64,000 bases of DNA from Datnioides undecimradiatus (GCA_008933995.1 WARS01000009.1:429501-493500), one strand, 5' to 3'; positions 25,271-38,325 are shown, counted from the stretch's first letter. Numbers and translations: made by a program. Notes: generated from the sequence alone by a model not told the origin.

Positions 25271-28140
25271 GCCAAACCTTTACACGCCACACTTGCACCG
25301 CGCCGGCGCGGGTCTACGGGAACAGATGACTCGGTGTTACAGCAGGTGATGAAGTGGTTTGTTTGAGTGTGTCAAAGCACAAGCAGGCGTGCACAATGCA
25401 AAGCACGACGGTATAATCACAATACAACCGTCCCAGTTAGGGTTTTGTTTTCATTGCAACTCTGAAAACTGATGCTCATCCAATAAAAAGTCAAAGAAGA
25501 CGCCAAAACATGTTGAAAGTGTAAAGGAAGCAGCGTATTTGCAGACTCGGACCTTCTGAAACAATCATTTTGCATAAGTAAGGACGTATTTCAGGTGAGT
25601 TTGGTCTTTTGTTGTGAAAATTAAAGAATACTTAACGCAGACATTTCATTTTAACGGTTTTACTCGGCTGTTCTGACTCTTCATTACGCTATAGTACGGT
25701 GCATTTTATGAAATATATCTGTCTAACTATTTATCTATTCAGCTATTCGCCTTACTTCTCATAGAGCCAGCTCTCCATGCTCGGCCCTGGTCTTTAAAGC
25801 AAGAACGGCTTTTCACCGCTGTTAATGGTGACGGCGGTTGCATTACAATTGCACCTCATCTTTTCTTCCTGCACAAATGATCCTGAGACGGATGCAGGAG
25901 TTTGGGTTGTGCGTGCGTTCGGCGCCAGCCCCGATGTGTCGGGAGCATGAACGCCGTTCAGATAACTGGTTTATTCCCGGCTTGTCGCAGCGCCGCTGAT
26001 CAAAGTTCGCCGTCATCCGTTGCTCTCCATCATGAAGCGTACTGGGAGCTTGTTATTTGTGCTGTTGCCTGGCAGAACGCAACCGTCTGAGCCGTCTACT
26101 GTGAACCCTTCAGAAAAACCAACAATAGGAAGTTTGATTAAGCTTTAATGGAATAAGAAGACAACTGAAATCATGCTATGATGTTTTCGCTGCTGCTCTG
26201 TGGCCACAGCAACGTTTTATTGCTTAAATCAATGATGATGTGACAAATTAATTGTACGCTAAGTGATCATGTTTCTCTTAGTTTAGCAGGTATTGCCATG
26301 GGAACAGTCAAGGTTTAAACGTAGCTCATCAGTTTTTACAAATATATGTGTTTGGAGATGATTATGGAAATAGTATGTTACAATAGAAGGAATAATTAAA
26401 GACGCATCTGAGCTTTAATCAATCCAACCTCACTTGCTCAGCAGTAACACTGATGTTCTGCTGCTTGGATGTGAATTATGATCGTTACGGATGTTGAGAA
26501 CTGTTTCTATTCCAGCGTGTGATACCAGCAGTCAGCGAGGCAGGCTCAGCTCCCGGTTAACAAGGCCGCTGCTGTGTTTTTCTGGGGCCTAATGACGGCT
26601 CGAGAGCGAGAGTTTACCCACATCACGCGTGGTCCTTCGTGTAAACATGTCCTCCTTCGCCTCACCCTCCGTGGAACTCTTTATTCCTCCTTCTCCCGGA
26701 GATTACCTCCTCTCACAGCTCTTCCTCACCTGCGTTCTTCATCATCTCTCACCTGGCAAGTGCAAATTATTCCGAGACCTCGCCGTTCACGGCTGATCTC
26801 CGAGGTGCATCATCAATGACTCCACCTGGAGGTGGACAGACCTGCAATCAGTCAGAGCAACAAAATGTGATGCAGCGCTGAGATTAAAGAAGAGATGAGC
26901 TGTGATGATTGAGAATTGATTCGTCTGTAAATGAGTTGCTGTTTTCGCCATAATTTGAAAATATATCTTGTCTGCGGTGCTCTTCTGTGACGCCTCTTTA
27001 TCAAACGCGCCCAATTTTAGAAGCAAATGAGCTAAAACACGGTTAAAACGCAGGCTTCGGGATTTCAGGCCTTTCTTCATCGCTAATTGTTGCCTAGCGT
27101 ACGAAGAAACATAAGCATCAGGGAGTTTATGATCATGTTTGGGCTGAACTCCACTGGTTTTACCTGCAGTGATGCACCAGTGTACTCCGGGACACCGTGA
27201 CATCACTGCCGGGCTGAACCTTTCATGTAAATCACTTATGGAAGCCTCCAGTAACAATTAGCACGTGTGACTAGCGCGTTAGGCACCGACCTGTTCTCAG
27301 TTGTTCTCATAGATGTGCAGCACTAACACCTCCTGTGTGATTTACTGATTACTTTGCTGCCGTGGCGTCCTTTCTCTTTTGCTCACACGTTTGCTCCAAG
27401 TACAGGTTGTTCTCCACAACTGTTGCCACCCCGACAAAACCAGAAACACCGGCCTCATGCAGCATAGGACTGAATTATGATGCTCTTTAAAAGTCATTTT
27501 TTCTGTGGTGGGCCACCTCTGCCGTGTACAGAGGGAGAGCAGGTTGTACAAAAACGTGAGTGTAAAACCGGTTTTATTCATGCCAGACATGTGTTAAATT
27601 ACCCACTCACACGTTCTCAAATGATATTTTATTTCTTTTTATATTCTTGATCCCCTGAAGTGAAAGAGTGGAATCCTTTCGGCTCGCCCCGCCACGCAGG
27701 AAGGTCAGCAGCTCTGGTAGGAGTTAAGTGTCTCGCACAAAGACACTTCAGCGGGGCGTCTGATTGAAGGACGATCCCGTAATCAGAATCAAATTAAACC
27801 ACTGACGCTTTTTGCAGAGAAACTGCAGGAGCGGGCCGTGCCATCCCCGAGAGTCATAAGATATGATTTTACTCTTATTTCACTTGTTAACAACACTGAA
27901 GCACTATTTGAATAAATGACTCATGGTGGAGGCAGAGGTTATGTCTGAGAGGATGTGGATGAATTGACTCTCTAAAATGTTGACTGCAGACTTTTAGCTT
28001 GTGTGTACTTGAAGAATTGTATTAATACATTCATAATCTGAACGACTTGGGAATCAGCTCTGATATAATAAGTGGATTTTTTATTTCAGTGATTTACTTT
28101 TATTCCTTAATTGTACAACCATGCACCCATTTTTAGTTTT
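25271..28140. other. No gene recognised
   Basis: 26200-26300 holds AT-core words (AAATTAATTGTACGC) and a TTGCCATGGGAAC X-box-like word near 26292. A minus-strand frame of 156 codons (26787-27257) has no domain. 27695-27790 might be a worn interspersed repeat but is too weak to call. Confidence 0.5.
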
Positions 28141-28340
28141 GTATCTGGGTCTGTCTGAAGCCTAAGCAGAGCAGCCCGGGCGTCCTCCTCCTCAGCCACA
28201 TCCTCTTGCTCATCCCCCGGGTATCCTGAGGTGTTCCTAGCCCAGATTAGATCCGTTATCCCTGCAGCAGTTGCTGCATCTGGCCTGGGCTTTCCTCCAA
28301 GCTGAACGTGCATGGACCTCCACAGGAAGACGCCCTTGGC
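28141..28340 (-). mobile_element. Non-LTR retrotransposon C-terminal fragment, degraded
   Basis: On the minus strand this stretch encodes, in order, LWRSMHVQLGGKPRPD, then LIWARNTSGYP, then EQEDVAEEEDARAALLRLQ. Teleost LINE ORF2 proteins often end with W-ERLG-P, a run like EELE-VAGER-VW, and SLLRLLPPRPD. The order and spacing agree well, with many substitutions and a gap of some 15 residues where the GRPRTRW segment should be. An ATG-initiated frame of 83 codons runs through it by chance and is not a host gene. The fragment is short, with no identifiable 5' part. Family assignment rests on memory of the motif and should be checked against a fish repeat library. Confidence 0.6.
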
Positions 28341-28654
28341 TACCTCAACTGGCTCCAATTAACATCAGTCGTTCAATGTTACTTGACTTGAGACTTGTCT
28401 CGGATATGCACTGGGAAAAAGTCATTTTGGCTTGTTCACAACAGCACAAAACAACTAATTTTTAGTTCACCCTTATTATGACGTCTGCAGGACGTCAGGT
28501 ACTTTACAGCTCACACTGCTACACGGATGAGCTCATGCCATGACCAGCGCACGCAAACAAAGGCCTGGTGAAATGAAGACTGACGGCTCGCGTGGTAACT
28601 TTACCTTAATGCACATTTCCAGTTGTTATCAGTGACAGCTAATGGTCCACGGTT

Positions 28655-28710
28655 CCCAGAACGCTAGTTAGCATGCTTAGCTAAATCATTAGCTAAATCA
28701 TTTAACCACT
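28655..28710 (+). repeat. Short TTAGCTAAATCA direct duplication
   Basis: The phrase ATTAGCTAAATCATT is repeated twice in close succession after GTTAGCATGC. It is possibly a worn scrap of the TTAGC-rich repeat seen at 38880. It is too short to classify. Confidence 0.35.
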
Positions 28711-29297
28711 TGCAGCTCTTTAAAACAATAAAATATGTACAGCGATGGCCTCAAAGTGACTAATTAATTCATATTTTAAGCTACTATTAATGGCCGTATC
28801 TGTTGTGACCTATAATTGAATTGATGTTGGTGGCATTATTGATTTAGGGCCCTCAGGCGTTTTGCTAAAAGAAGCAGGGCTAATGTTGCTATTGGTGACA
28901 AAAACACAAAATAATATACCTACCTCAGAAAGGCTATTTTCAAATTCTACTCAATTTGTTCAATATGGGGTCTTGATAGCTACATTTTTTAGTTAATCTT
29001 GTTGTATTATCTCATTTATCAGATATCTGTCAATATGAAAATCTGAAGTAAAGGGGGTTGGATGTGTGTGTCGAGATGTATGATGCGTGCGTGTTCGCGC
29101 ACCTCTCTCCGCCCGCTGCATTTCAGAGGAAAGGTGCGCCGGCTGTTAACCACCCATGAATACAGATGAGCAGCTTGCTGTGATGTGGCTAGGGGGTCGT
29201 GACAAGGCTCAGCAGAGAACTAACTCACCACATAATGAGTGATCCTTATCAGCCCAGCAAGAGCCACACAGGTTTAAATGAAAAGGCCAACATGCAG

Positions 29298-29298
<1 letters not shown>

Positions 29299-29337
<39 letters not shown>
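29299..29337 (+). repeat. (CA)n microsatellite
   Basis: Pure CA for 39 bp. Confidence 0.96.
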
Positions 29338-29341
<4 letters not shown>

Positions 29342-29479
29342 CTCTACTTGAACTCACAGGTGCCCACAGAAACATGTCTGCCACTGAGCGGGTTTGTCTG
29401 AGTCATCCATGCTGGTACAGTGTTTGGAGGAAGTCAAATCGGAGTCACAGAGAGGTGGGAAGAAGATGCACGCACGGTC

Positions 29480-29720
29480 AGAACTCCAATACAATCATTT
29501 CATTTTTAATCATATCAATCACTCTGTCGGCACATATCGGCTCCTTAATGATAAATTAAAACCCGCCTGTCAGCCGTGTAACATGCGCTGACAGGTGATT
29601 CAAATCGATTACAGTAACGGACGGGGCAATCAACGTGAGCACAGGGGGGAAAACACAGAGTGCATACAGCTATCTTTAATAGATGAGAACTGTTTAAATG
29701 CAATTATGTTCATATTGTAG
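29480..29720. promoter_or_regulatory. Candidate regulatory stretch with paired TGTCA/TGACA arms
   Basis: CCTGTCAGC (29566-29574) and GCTGACAGG (29587-29595) form an exact 9-bp inverted repeat with a 12-bp spacer. CTGTCA/TGACAG is the core of TALE homeodomain sites (MEIS, PREP, TGIF). Around it are TTTTTAATCATATCAATC, TTAATGATAAATTAAAAC and CAAATCGATTACAG. About five 9-bp inverted repeats with short spacers are expected by chance in this window, so the pairing alone is weak. Confidence 0.3.
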
Positions 29721-31282
29721 GAGCAGGCGAATACAATGTAGAAAAGCAGAAAACTATCCAGGGGTTTGTATTACAGCTGTATGTCACACAGCTGTCCGTA
29801 CCAACGTGGCGCTGAGCACAGCACTCGCTAACGCAGCCAAAGCGCACGTCGGGATCAAGCCTTGGCTGCAAACGCACACCTGCAACAGCAACAATCTGTC
29901 GCTCTTCACTCAAAGACCGGGGACGTCCCAACACATAACACGACTGTCTTTGCAATATTTAAGTTTTAGCATAAACCAAAACTCCATCGTGACAAAATGG
30001 CAACTACTTCATTGCGCGGAGTGTGTCCCTAGCGTCCTGCACGAATATAAGACCCTGGGGGAGCACGCATGTCGAACTGAGGAGCATAAAACCCTTTGTG
30101 TTGTTATCATGATGTGCACCCAGCTGCAGCATGTGTCAGTAGCCTTTAACTACAAAACAAAACAACAGGATGCAGTAATACAGACTTCAGCATGCAAAAA
30201 TATAACATATCTGCAGATATAGACACACTGCAATGCTAAACCGCCTTGTTTTCTGCATCATTTATACGACACCTTATCTCCTTTCTTGCAAAACACGAGG
30301 GATCTGTTTGCACGTCGAAACTATTCCCAGGAATCTCTGCAGAAAGGTCCGGATGCCCAGCATTCATTGCATCCAAGAGGGCCACGTGATCATGTGACTG
30401 TTGGTCATAAACTTTCCACCTCCGTGCTTTTACATTTTACACAGCACTGAAACTGAAATAGGGAAGGTGCTCTGCTAAAATGGGAATGAGCTGTATTATA
30501 AATATAAATATAGTTATGACTCACACACACGCACATTCACACATCATGTATATACACTAAATTTTATTATTTAATACAACTTTATTCAGATAAAAAGTAA
30601 AAATTCTTTATTTTATTCTGAGATATATATATTTAAATTTTCACAGGTGACATTTTTTTGTGTTTTTTTGCCGCAACAGATGTTTTAAACACACACTTTT
30701 CTCATGAAAAGTCACATTTTACGTTTTTCAGAAACACTTCGGTCTTCCTCAGAATTGAAGGATTTGCATCGAGGAGCCAAAAGCAAGACGTGATCGTGAC
30801 TCTCTGTGCTCACAAAGTGCCAGAAAGTTCAAATTCCCTGCCTCATCAGACTTTTCGCAATTCATCCTGTTACTGAGCTGCCACGTGCACAATGAGCGGT
30901 GATGGTGAAACAAAAAAAACAATAAAACACATTTAACTGCTCCATTTTCAGGCAAATTTGGAGAGTCAAACTCCGGCCGTGAATGAAATGAAATTGAATT
31001 TTTAAACACATTAATTTTTGAACCTTGAGGCCTCGGCAGACTTAAGCACTTCATAAGTTGGGCTCTGATTAATGCATTTTAAAAGACGTCAACTTCCAGT
31101 TATTGGACTTTGCAAACTGTAAAGTGTCTAAATTTCACCAAGTGGAGGATTTTCCCGCACTGCTGCACATGTGTGATTCTAGGTCACCCGCTATTTTCGC
31201 TGTGAATATGAAATGCCAGCTACTTGACTATTAAATTAGATTTTATATTACCTTATATGGCATTTTCTTGAATTTCTGCAGC
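29721..31282. other. No gene; one 174-codon open frame without domain
   Basis: The frame 29698-30222 starts with ATG, and its product opens with several Cys and Arg residues but matches no domain I know. Frames of this length arise by chance in 64 kb. 30890-31090 is AT-rich complex sequence (GGCTCTGATTAATGCATT) with a regulatory look. Confidence 0.45.
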
Positions 31283-31545
31283 CCGAGACCCAAACTGAGC
31301 AAATTTAGTTTCACACCGGGACTGAGGTCCATTGAAATGTTCTCATACTTGCATCATAAGGGGATCCAAACTGAATAAACTCCATTTTCCACCTCGGAGG
31401 CCAGTTTTATTGAAATGCACTCGTTTTCTTGTCATGTGGGGAACCAGACTGAGTGAATGTAGTCTGTCCCCCTTGGGAGCCGCGCTTCTTCAAACGGAGG
31501 AGCAGCTCCTGTCACGTGGGGATCTAATCTGAGTAAATGTGGTGA
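31283..31545 (+). repeat. 76-80 bp tandem repeat, about 3.3 units
   Basis: A repeated word of the form GA-CCAAACTGA(G/A)-AAAT recurs with its aligned A at 31292, 31368, 31446 and 31526, giving periods of 76, 78 and 80 bp. Between the anchors, each unit carries a GAGG/GAGCC word, a TT-ATTGAAATG-type word and CAT(C/G)(A/T)(T/G)GGGGA just before the next anchor. The last unit breaks off after TCTGAGTAAATGTGG. The units are quite diverged. There is no open frame of note across the array. Confidence 0.72.
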
Positions 31546-33211
31546 AATGAAGTGACAGTGACCTACCTACCTAGCCCTCGTGGATAACTTGAGGTTTGAA
31601 TAAAGCAGAATGGCCTGAGGAACGAAGGTCAGATAAAGGGGGGGGGGGCTGTCACACCTTATTGCATGTTTCTTATCTACAGTGCAACACTTTGCACAGA
31701 TCTGTGTGTAACCGTGTGCAAAGGAGCAAGAGTTTGAAATAAAGGGAGAACTTCTTCACAACTTCATAAATACAGAAACTATATCAGAAACAGCAGTATG
31801 GTTGTTATACTTACTTATACAGAAACAGAAGAAAGTTGCACAAAAATAAAGTTTTATGATTTCTTTACATGTTCAGTGCAGCCAGCAAGAATATTTCATT
31901 AATCTATAGTTTCTAGAAGGCGAGCCGTTTCCTGTTATTCTGCCATAACATGAAACACAGACGTGACGAACGACGCGCCCTCAGCTCTGCAGCGTCACGT
32001 CCAGCGGATTAAAGCCGCAACTAGTAATTATTATAATAGCGGCAATCGCATCACCAAAAATAATAATCACCACGGTTGTTTTCTTTACGATTAACTGATC
32101 AATTCTTCAGCTAATAACATGAGTGAAACAATCCAGGGTAATTTCAAAGCGCCTGATTTTCACTAAATAGATTGAGTTTGCAGTGATGCAAAACAGAAAA
32201 CGAACAAATCTTCAAACAAATATTGAATTTATGTACTTAGACAATGGCTTAAACTGTTCTTTATTATCAGCTTTCTGTCTTTTTACTTGATTTTTTACCA
32301 TGAAATAAACAGTAAACAGATGTTTTTTGTTTCCTCCGGCCTGCCGGTGTTCATTTCAGCCCTCCGCTCAGGTACTTCTTCACATCTCAGTGCAATAAAC
32401 TTAAGCAGCGGCCTCCCGGGTCCCGGCGAGGAGCTGGTGTCATCATATCTCCCTCTCCTCTGTATAATACGACTAATATTGGTGGTGCGCCTCTTTTACT
32501 ATGCCACCCTCCTGCCCTTTTATCTTAATCCTTTACACAAGTGGGGATGAATCGGTTTTAAATATGGACGAGGCGCTCTCGGTGTACCTCGTTGTACCCA
32601 TTAAAGCTACACAAACCACTTTGTTCCTCGCAGAGGTGCCACATCAGTAGATCTCAGGCGTTCATCGTCGGTTCTGGTGAGTCAAGGGGTTTTTTTTTCT
32701 TTTAACAGGAGCTTAGTTCGTCACATGGCCTAGTTTGCATGCAGAGACAAGAGTAATGCATCAGGTCGGGAGGAAATCATTAAAGAGGAAAGCTTGATTT
32801 AGCTATTTAGTTGGAAAAGAAAGGGAAAATAGTTTGGCTGCAGGCGGAGCAAGGACCTCACAATCAAAGCAAACCAACACTTGGAGCCTCTCATCATGCA
32901 GATGTCGGGTTAATTCAGTTAATACTGTTCCCTGTTTGTCCCATTGAGACAGTTAATCAGTCATGTGACACCGGCTGTGGGAACATTACATTTTTTATTG
33001 TTTTTCATATCATTTCATATTTTTTTTTCACTTTAAGACTAAAATTGAGAAGATATTTTCATTTTAAGCCGCGTCTGCTTTGACTTTGTGCATGTGTTTA
33101 CTTGAATTCGTTTTAAAAATGACTCAATGTGCACCCCCTTGTTAGAAACACACGTCAGATTTAACAGTTGAGCACGTTTACGGTGCACACTTCATCAAAA
33201 CACTACGAGTT

Positions 33212-33450
33212 ACTTCCTGTTTTATGCCGGAGGCCTCTTTCCCCTCGTGTATCCTGGTTGTCTTCACTTCCTGTCTGACCTGTGTCTCAGTTTCACTCCC
33301 TGGTGTGTTTAGCCTGCGTGTCTTCCCCCTCTTCGTCATTCATTGTGCTCCTGACCCTATCGTTGAGTGTTTCCTAGATTTATTTTCCAGTCTGCCCTTT
33401 ATGGATTTGTTTGCCGTCTTCGGCGCAGAAGTAAGATCAAATCATCATTT
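33212..33450 (+). repeat. Interspersed repeat beginning ACTTCCTGTTTTAT, copy 2
   Basis: Opens ACTTCCTGTTTTATGCCGGA and continues with CACTTCCTGTCTGACCTGTG and repeated TCTTC/CCTG words. Same opening and composition as 20661-20845. No terminal repeats or target duplication could be recognised by eye. Confidence 0.48.
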
Positions 33451-34504
33451 AACAGCGTGAGCTCTGCATCTGTCTGGATTTGGCTCCTGATAAAGAAAAG
33501 GTGTGTTTAGGAGAAGTTATTGTTGACTGAACGTAACTGAGAAACGCTCCAACACGCCAGTCGTGATGCCGGGTTGATTGTTAATGTGAAACACGGCTCG
33601 GTCTGATCATCAGCGAGTGATGAACATCTGTCTGCTTCTTTAAATAAAACACAAAAGTGCATCTTCTGCTCAGTGTCGGTCATAATTTCATCCATTTTAT
33701 GCGCCCGCTGATGCAGATATATGTCTAATTTGACTGAGAATCACTGCTTTGAAAGGGCATGTTTACCCTAAATCACTTCTGGCATTTGTTTGTGTTTTCC
33801 CTTTGGCCTTTTGTCTCAGCAGCAAGGTAACTGATTAAATGTTGATCTGATTGACAGAGAGAGGGATTCCCGTCTTTTAAAAAAAAAACCCTTTTTGTAT
33901 TAAAGTAAATAAATAAATATGGTTAATTATGAGCAAAGCAGTTGGCGCAGGCTCATAAAAGGTCATGTTTGTCAGCGTTTCCTCCCCCACAAGTAAACGG
34001 ACGCTTTAAAAGTCAGTTTGCAATCTGATCCTGGGATTTGTAATCACATTTATCCCAGAGATGGTGCTGTTTCCTTTGGTCTCGGAGCTGATGCAGGGAC
34101 TTTGTCAGCATGTGAGAGTGAAGTCGTGTCAGCTGAGACGCACTTAACCCGCCCGACTCCGTCTCCGCTGCTGTTATTCTCTGTAAGCTGAGTATGTAGG
34201 TCGCAGCGAGAGCGCGAGGAACTCTTGACATCAGCATAGAAATGTGACTTCGGCGAGGTAGATTCACGACAGTACGACGTACTGGGAATCCTCTCGCACG
34301 CAGACACAAACACGCTGCGCCGTTGGAAACGAGCCGGCGAGGTTCTCTTTCCTTCGTGATGTCACAGGAAGTGGCGGTCGCCGTCGTTTTATCCCTTTCT
34401 TATGCAAATCGCCACAGGGTGAGGAATGTAGGTCAGTGTATCAGAGCGGGGCTCGACTTCATCACACAAATATGATGAGTGGGAGGGAGGTGAGAGTGCA
34501 GACA

Positions 34505-34505
<1 letters not shown>

Positions 34506-34556
<51 letters not shown>
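34506..34556 (+). repeat. (CA)n microsatellite
   Basis: Pure CA for 51 bp. Confidence 0.97.
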
Positions 34557-34558
<2 letters not shown>

Positions 34559-34749
34559 GTCCAGCTTTTATGTAGATGTGAGTGTTTTCTTTACATTCAA
34601 ACTCCACAAAACTGTCACAGAGTCACAAGTAACTGGGATAGAGATGTGACCTCGCCGCCATCATTCCTGAGTTTCTCCATCCTCATGTTTGAAGTTAACA
34701 CTTTATTGAACAAAGGGAAAGAGGGGGAAGAGCGAATGACTTAAAGTGC

Positions 34750-34950
34750 CAGTGAAGGAGAGGGATGCATAATTCATTTCACTTTTACACCAGTAATTAC
34801 AGCGCTGGAGCGCGCATTACTCAGTTAAAACAGTTAGACATTTCATTTTTAAATGGAAGTCATAAAGAGAAAAGGCCCAGGGTCTATGGGGGGGATTTGA
34901 ATGGAGCTGAGAGTGAGACCCTCAATGCAAATTACAATTAAAGCTTTGGG
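34750..34950. promoter_or_regulatory. Candidate regulatory stretch
   Basis: GGATGCATAATTCATTTC, CCAGTAATTACAGC, GCGCATTACTCAG and ATGCAAATTACAATTAAAGC (the last containing an octamer-like ATGCAAAT) cluster within 200 bp, with no simple repeats apart from G7. Texture-based. Confidence 0.28.
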
Positions 34951-35159
34951 TTTCCACAGTAACCGGCTCCAGCTTCAGGGCCGGAGTCTGTTCTGGGGGC
35001 ACCCTGTGCATGTGCGAGTCAGATGCTTGGATGGCAGATGAACGCTCTGTATGGGCAAATTTCAGACACGGCTCTGGAGAACGACATGTCTTGTTGTACG
35101 CCGTGAGGAACAATAGGAGGTTCTCCGCCTTTTTGTGGGAACATGACATAAAAAGTACT

Positions 35160-37736
35160 TAGGGTTGTCAAAGAAAACATCAAAACTAAGATTTTAAAGA
35201 GCTCTGGATTTCAGATTAACTGTGGTCTGTGTGACTGTGTGAGTTAAAACATGCATTAGGTCAGATTTTTGATTGTTATGTCCACTATTACATTGAGCAG
35301 TGAGACACAAAGCATGTAATTAGATTTTAATCGTTTGACAGCCTCATAATGCTATAAAACTGTGACTGGGAGCGCTTTCATCCCTCGTTTTGTTCAGCTC
35401 TTCTCTCTGATGACATCTTGCATTTAAGCCTTTATTGGCTCACAGTGTGCAAACGTCAAAGGGCAGAGAATCTGAAAAGTTTAACATCTCAAACAAACAA
35501 AAAAAGAGAAAAGAAAGTTGTTCTGTTCTCCAGAACTGTTCAAAAAATGCATTCACTCATTTTTATTTAGCTCAAAAACAAACACACAGTCTCATTCAGT
35601 CTCTCTTTCTCAGGTTGAAAACCAAGCTCCTCCGCTCAGCGCTCCCCCTGCAGGCCTGGAGAAGAGCTGCATCCGTTTGCTTGCGTGTTTCTGACTGCGC
35701 ACAGTTCCTTTATTTGCAGCACGTTCGCGTTGTTGCATTCATTTTTGGATTTCCACGCTTCGCCTTTAAAGCTGCGGCTCGTTTCTCTTGATGATGGAAA
35801 CGTTTGCGTTTAGCGTGCCGGCCCTCGTCGGCCAATCGTGCCAGACTTCACACAGGTTGATGAAAACCAAGATGAACCTGTGCAGACTGAAGCGAATGCA
35901 CGGGAAAAGGGTTAGGCTCCTGGTGTTAACGCCTTGGTACTGTTTCCTTTTTTTTCTTTCCGCCGTGTGAAATTTGAGCGCGAGACAGATTCGAGCCGAG
36001 CGATTACGTCGAGGCGACTTCCACCAGATTTGTAATTTTCGTGTTTTCTCTACACGTCAAAACAAGAGAGGAGACTGGAAACAAAGCTGGTGTTTGCGTC
36101 ACGTTTCATCGTGCTGCTAGCGATATAGTAGCGGCGCTTTACGACCAAAGCGCCCCCTCCTTCTAGAGACCAACTGATGCGTTCAGGGTCTGAAACCTTT
36201 TAACGGCTTCAAGGCCTCCTTTGGACGTCATGATGTCATCAGCTGTTAGCCAGCTAGCTGTTGCTATCGAGTTCAAATCTGATCGGCCGAGTCAGAGATC
36301 ACTTTAGATCCCTTCTTAACACAAACTTAACTGAATGGCCTTTCCTCATTTTACATGAACTGTCCTTGGACAAAACTTTAAAGTCTTATTTTACATATAT
36401 TTTTTTTATTTTATCTGTATTATTTTAATCATGGCGGTTTGCTAGCTTGTCTCTTTCAATGTGCTGCCTATAAATAAGGATTATTATAATCTGGACTTTT
36501 AGTACCGCTCTTCCTCATCTCGCTCTATTTCCTGCAATCCGAGATGTACGCACCGCTCCAGTGATGGGACTGAGTGAATGGAAACTGAATGAAAACCAGC
36601 ATCTAAGTCTTAATTACGCTAATTCTCCATGTTTGTTATGACATTAAATCCCATATCATGTTACAACACCGAAGCTACATCTCAAGCCGCCGTTTTAACA
36701 AATATGTCATAAAGTATCATTTTAAAGTAGGTCATTTCCATATATTAAACATTGCCGACCGACCGAGATGATGCAACTCTCCCACAGCTGCGCTAACACA
36801 CATGTTTAAATGGATGAGATAGCCAGAGGAGGATGGAGAGAGGACATGCAGACGGGGAGGGTGTTGAAGGAAGTGGGTGAGGGGCACAGCAGGGGGAGGA
36901 ACAGAGGCGAGGAATGGGCAGTTTTACCTGAAGTCAGCGTGTTTTCGCTTATCGCGTGTGTCTCCTGTGTTCGTTTATGCTAATTAAACGAACTCACGCA
37001 CGACGAACTTCATGCACAATTTCATTTTCGTGCGATTACGGCGGATCACCGTTGAAAAACCTAAAACAAATCCGAGCAGTGAGCCTAGATTTTAGGGATC
37101 CGGAGATATATTAACAAGCGCAGGAGACGATTTGAACAAAATCCAGCTTTGAGAGTGTTAATATTTCATTGTCAGGATCGTATTCATTTTAATATTTGAT
37201 TCTGCTCGGGGGTAGATTTGGAAGAACAACACAAGTTTGGAGCTTCAAATCCTCGCCGTCTTTAAAGATTTCCTCTAAAATTGGCTTTTCTTCCTCAAAT
37301 TCTACCCAAAACCTGCTGCATTTGTGAAATAAAACTCACAGAAAATACAACCGAACGATTAACTGACTGAATAAAATATGAAAAATACAAATAATTAAAG
37401 CAGCCGACGCTCAAAGCTCTGATTGCGCTCTCCAGCCTGCCTTCATCCGCTGTCAGTCTCGCTGAAGATTGAACGTGGGCGGGTTTTGATCCGTGCTCGC
37501 TCAAATTAAAATCTCCAGTTCGGTGAACTTTAACATTTCAGAGGATCGCACGTCTAATTTCTGCCTGTTGGCGTCCGTCCCTTGTATATTTCCATAATTA
37601 ACTGTGAGCGCACCGGGGTCCACGTGTCCCGTCCGAACACAATGACAGAAAGAGAATGAATCGGAGATTTGGGGAATTGGACTGAGTGACTTTTGTCGAG
37701 AGAATCAATCTGCAAAAGAATAAAAGAAGAGCTGCA
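35160..37736. other. No gene recognised
   Basis: AT-rich unique sequence with one purine-rich strip (36825-36915). The 118-codon frame at 35435-35791 has no domain. Confidence 0.55.
36969..36993. repeat. 9-bp inverted repeat around TGCTAAT
   Basis: GTTCGTTTA and TAAACGAAC flank a 7-nt centre. About five such repeats are expected by chance in the window. It is noted because it centres on a homeodomain-like TAATTA core. Confidence 0.8.
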
Positions 37737-38156
37737 GTGTTTGTGTTTGTGTGTGTGTGTGTGTGCGTGTGTGTGAATCTGAATGATTACGGGCATATGT
37801 GCATGTATTTTGTGTGACTGTGTCCCTGAATGTCGGTGTTTGATTGGATAGTGGCGTGAGGCAAGAGTCTTCAAAAGAAACCCCATAAGACACACACACA
37901 CACACACACACGCTCTGCAAAACTTTGTGTGTTTGTGTGTAAGACAATGCCTTAACCCATTTACTTAGCTGCTTTGTGTGTGTGTGTGTGTAACAGCTCA
38001 TTTGTTCTACAGCCTCTGTTGTTTGTATTCTCAACTGATAGCTTTCTCTACTGAAAAATGGGCTTGCACTCTGTTTGTGTGTGTACGCGCTGTTGTGCGC
38101 CCTAACTGCGCGTCAGAGTGTCAGTATAAGTGTGTCTATGTGAGTGTGTGTTTGTC

Positions 38157-38187
<31 letters not shown>

Positions 38188-38325
38188 ATTTGCCCAGCTA
38201 ATTGAAAAGTGCCACTGTTGTAAACAAGCTGAGAAAAGAGCGAACATTTTTCATGTGGCACAGGGGCTCTACACAGCGGGGTAGTGTGTGTGCGTGTGTG
38301 TGTGTGTGCGTGTGTGTGTGTGTGT
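37737..38325. repeat. Cluster of five CA/GT arrays
   Basis: GT at 37737-37775 (imperfect), CA at 37890-37911, GT at 37975-37991, GT at 38159-38187 and GT at 38284-38325 (with CG interruptions). All open frames here are low-complexity shadows. A pyrimidine-rich block (38381-38525) follows immediately. Confidence 0.93.

Noticed and set aside
26218-26227. TTATTGCTTA, the seed of a known microRNA (miR-137)
   Set aside because: Only the first ten bases agree, and no hairpin surrounds it.
29698-30222. 174-codon open frame starting with a Cys/Arg-rich segment
   Set aside because: No recognisable zinc-binding pattern or other domain; length is within chance for 64 kb of this composition.
36969-36993. 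9-bp inverted repeat as a special structure
   Set aside because: About five arms of this length with short spacers are expected by chance in the window; listed as a minor feature only.
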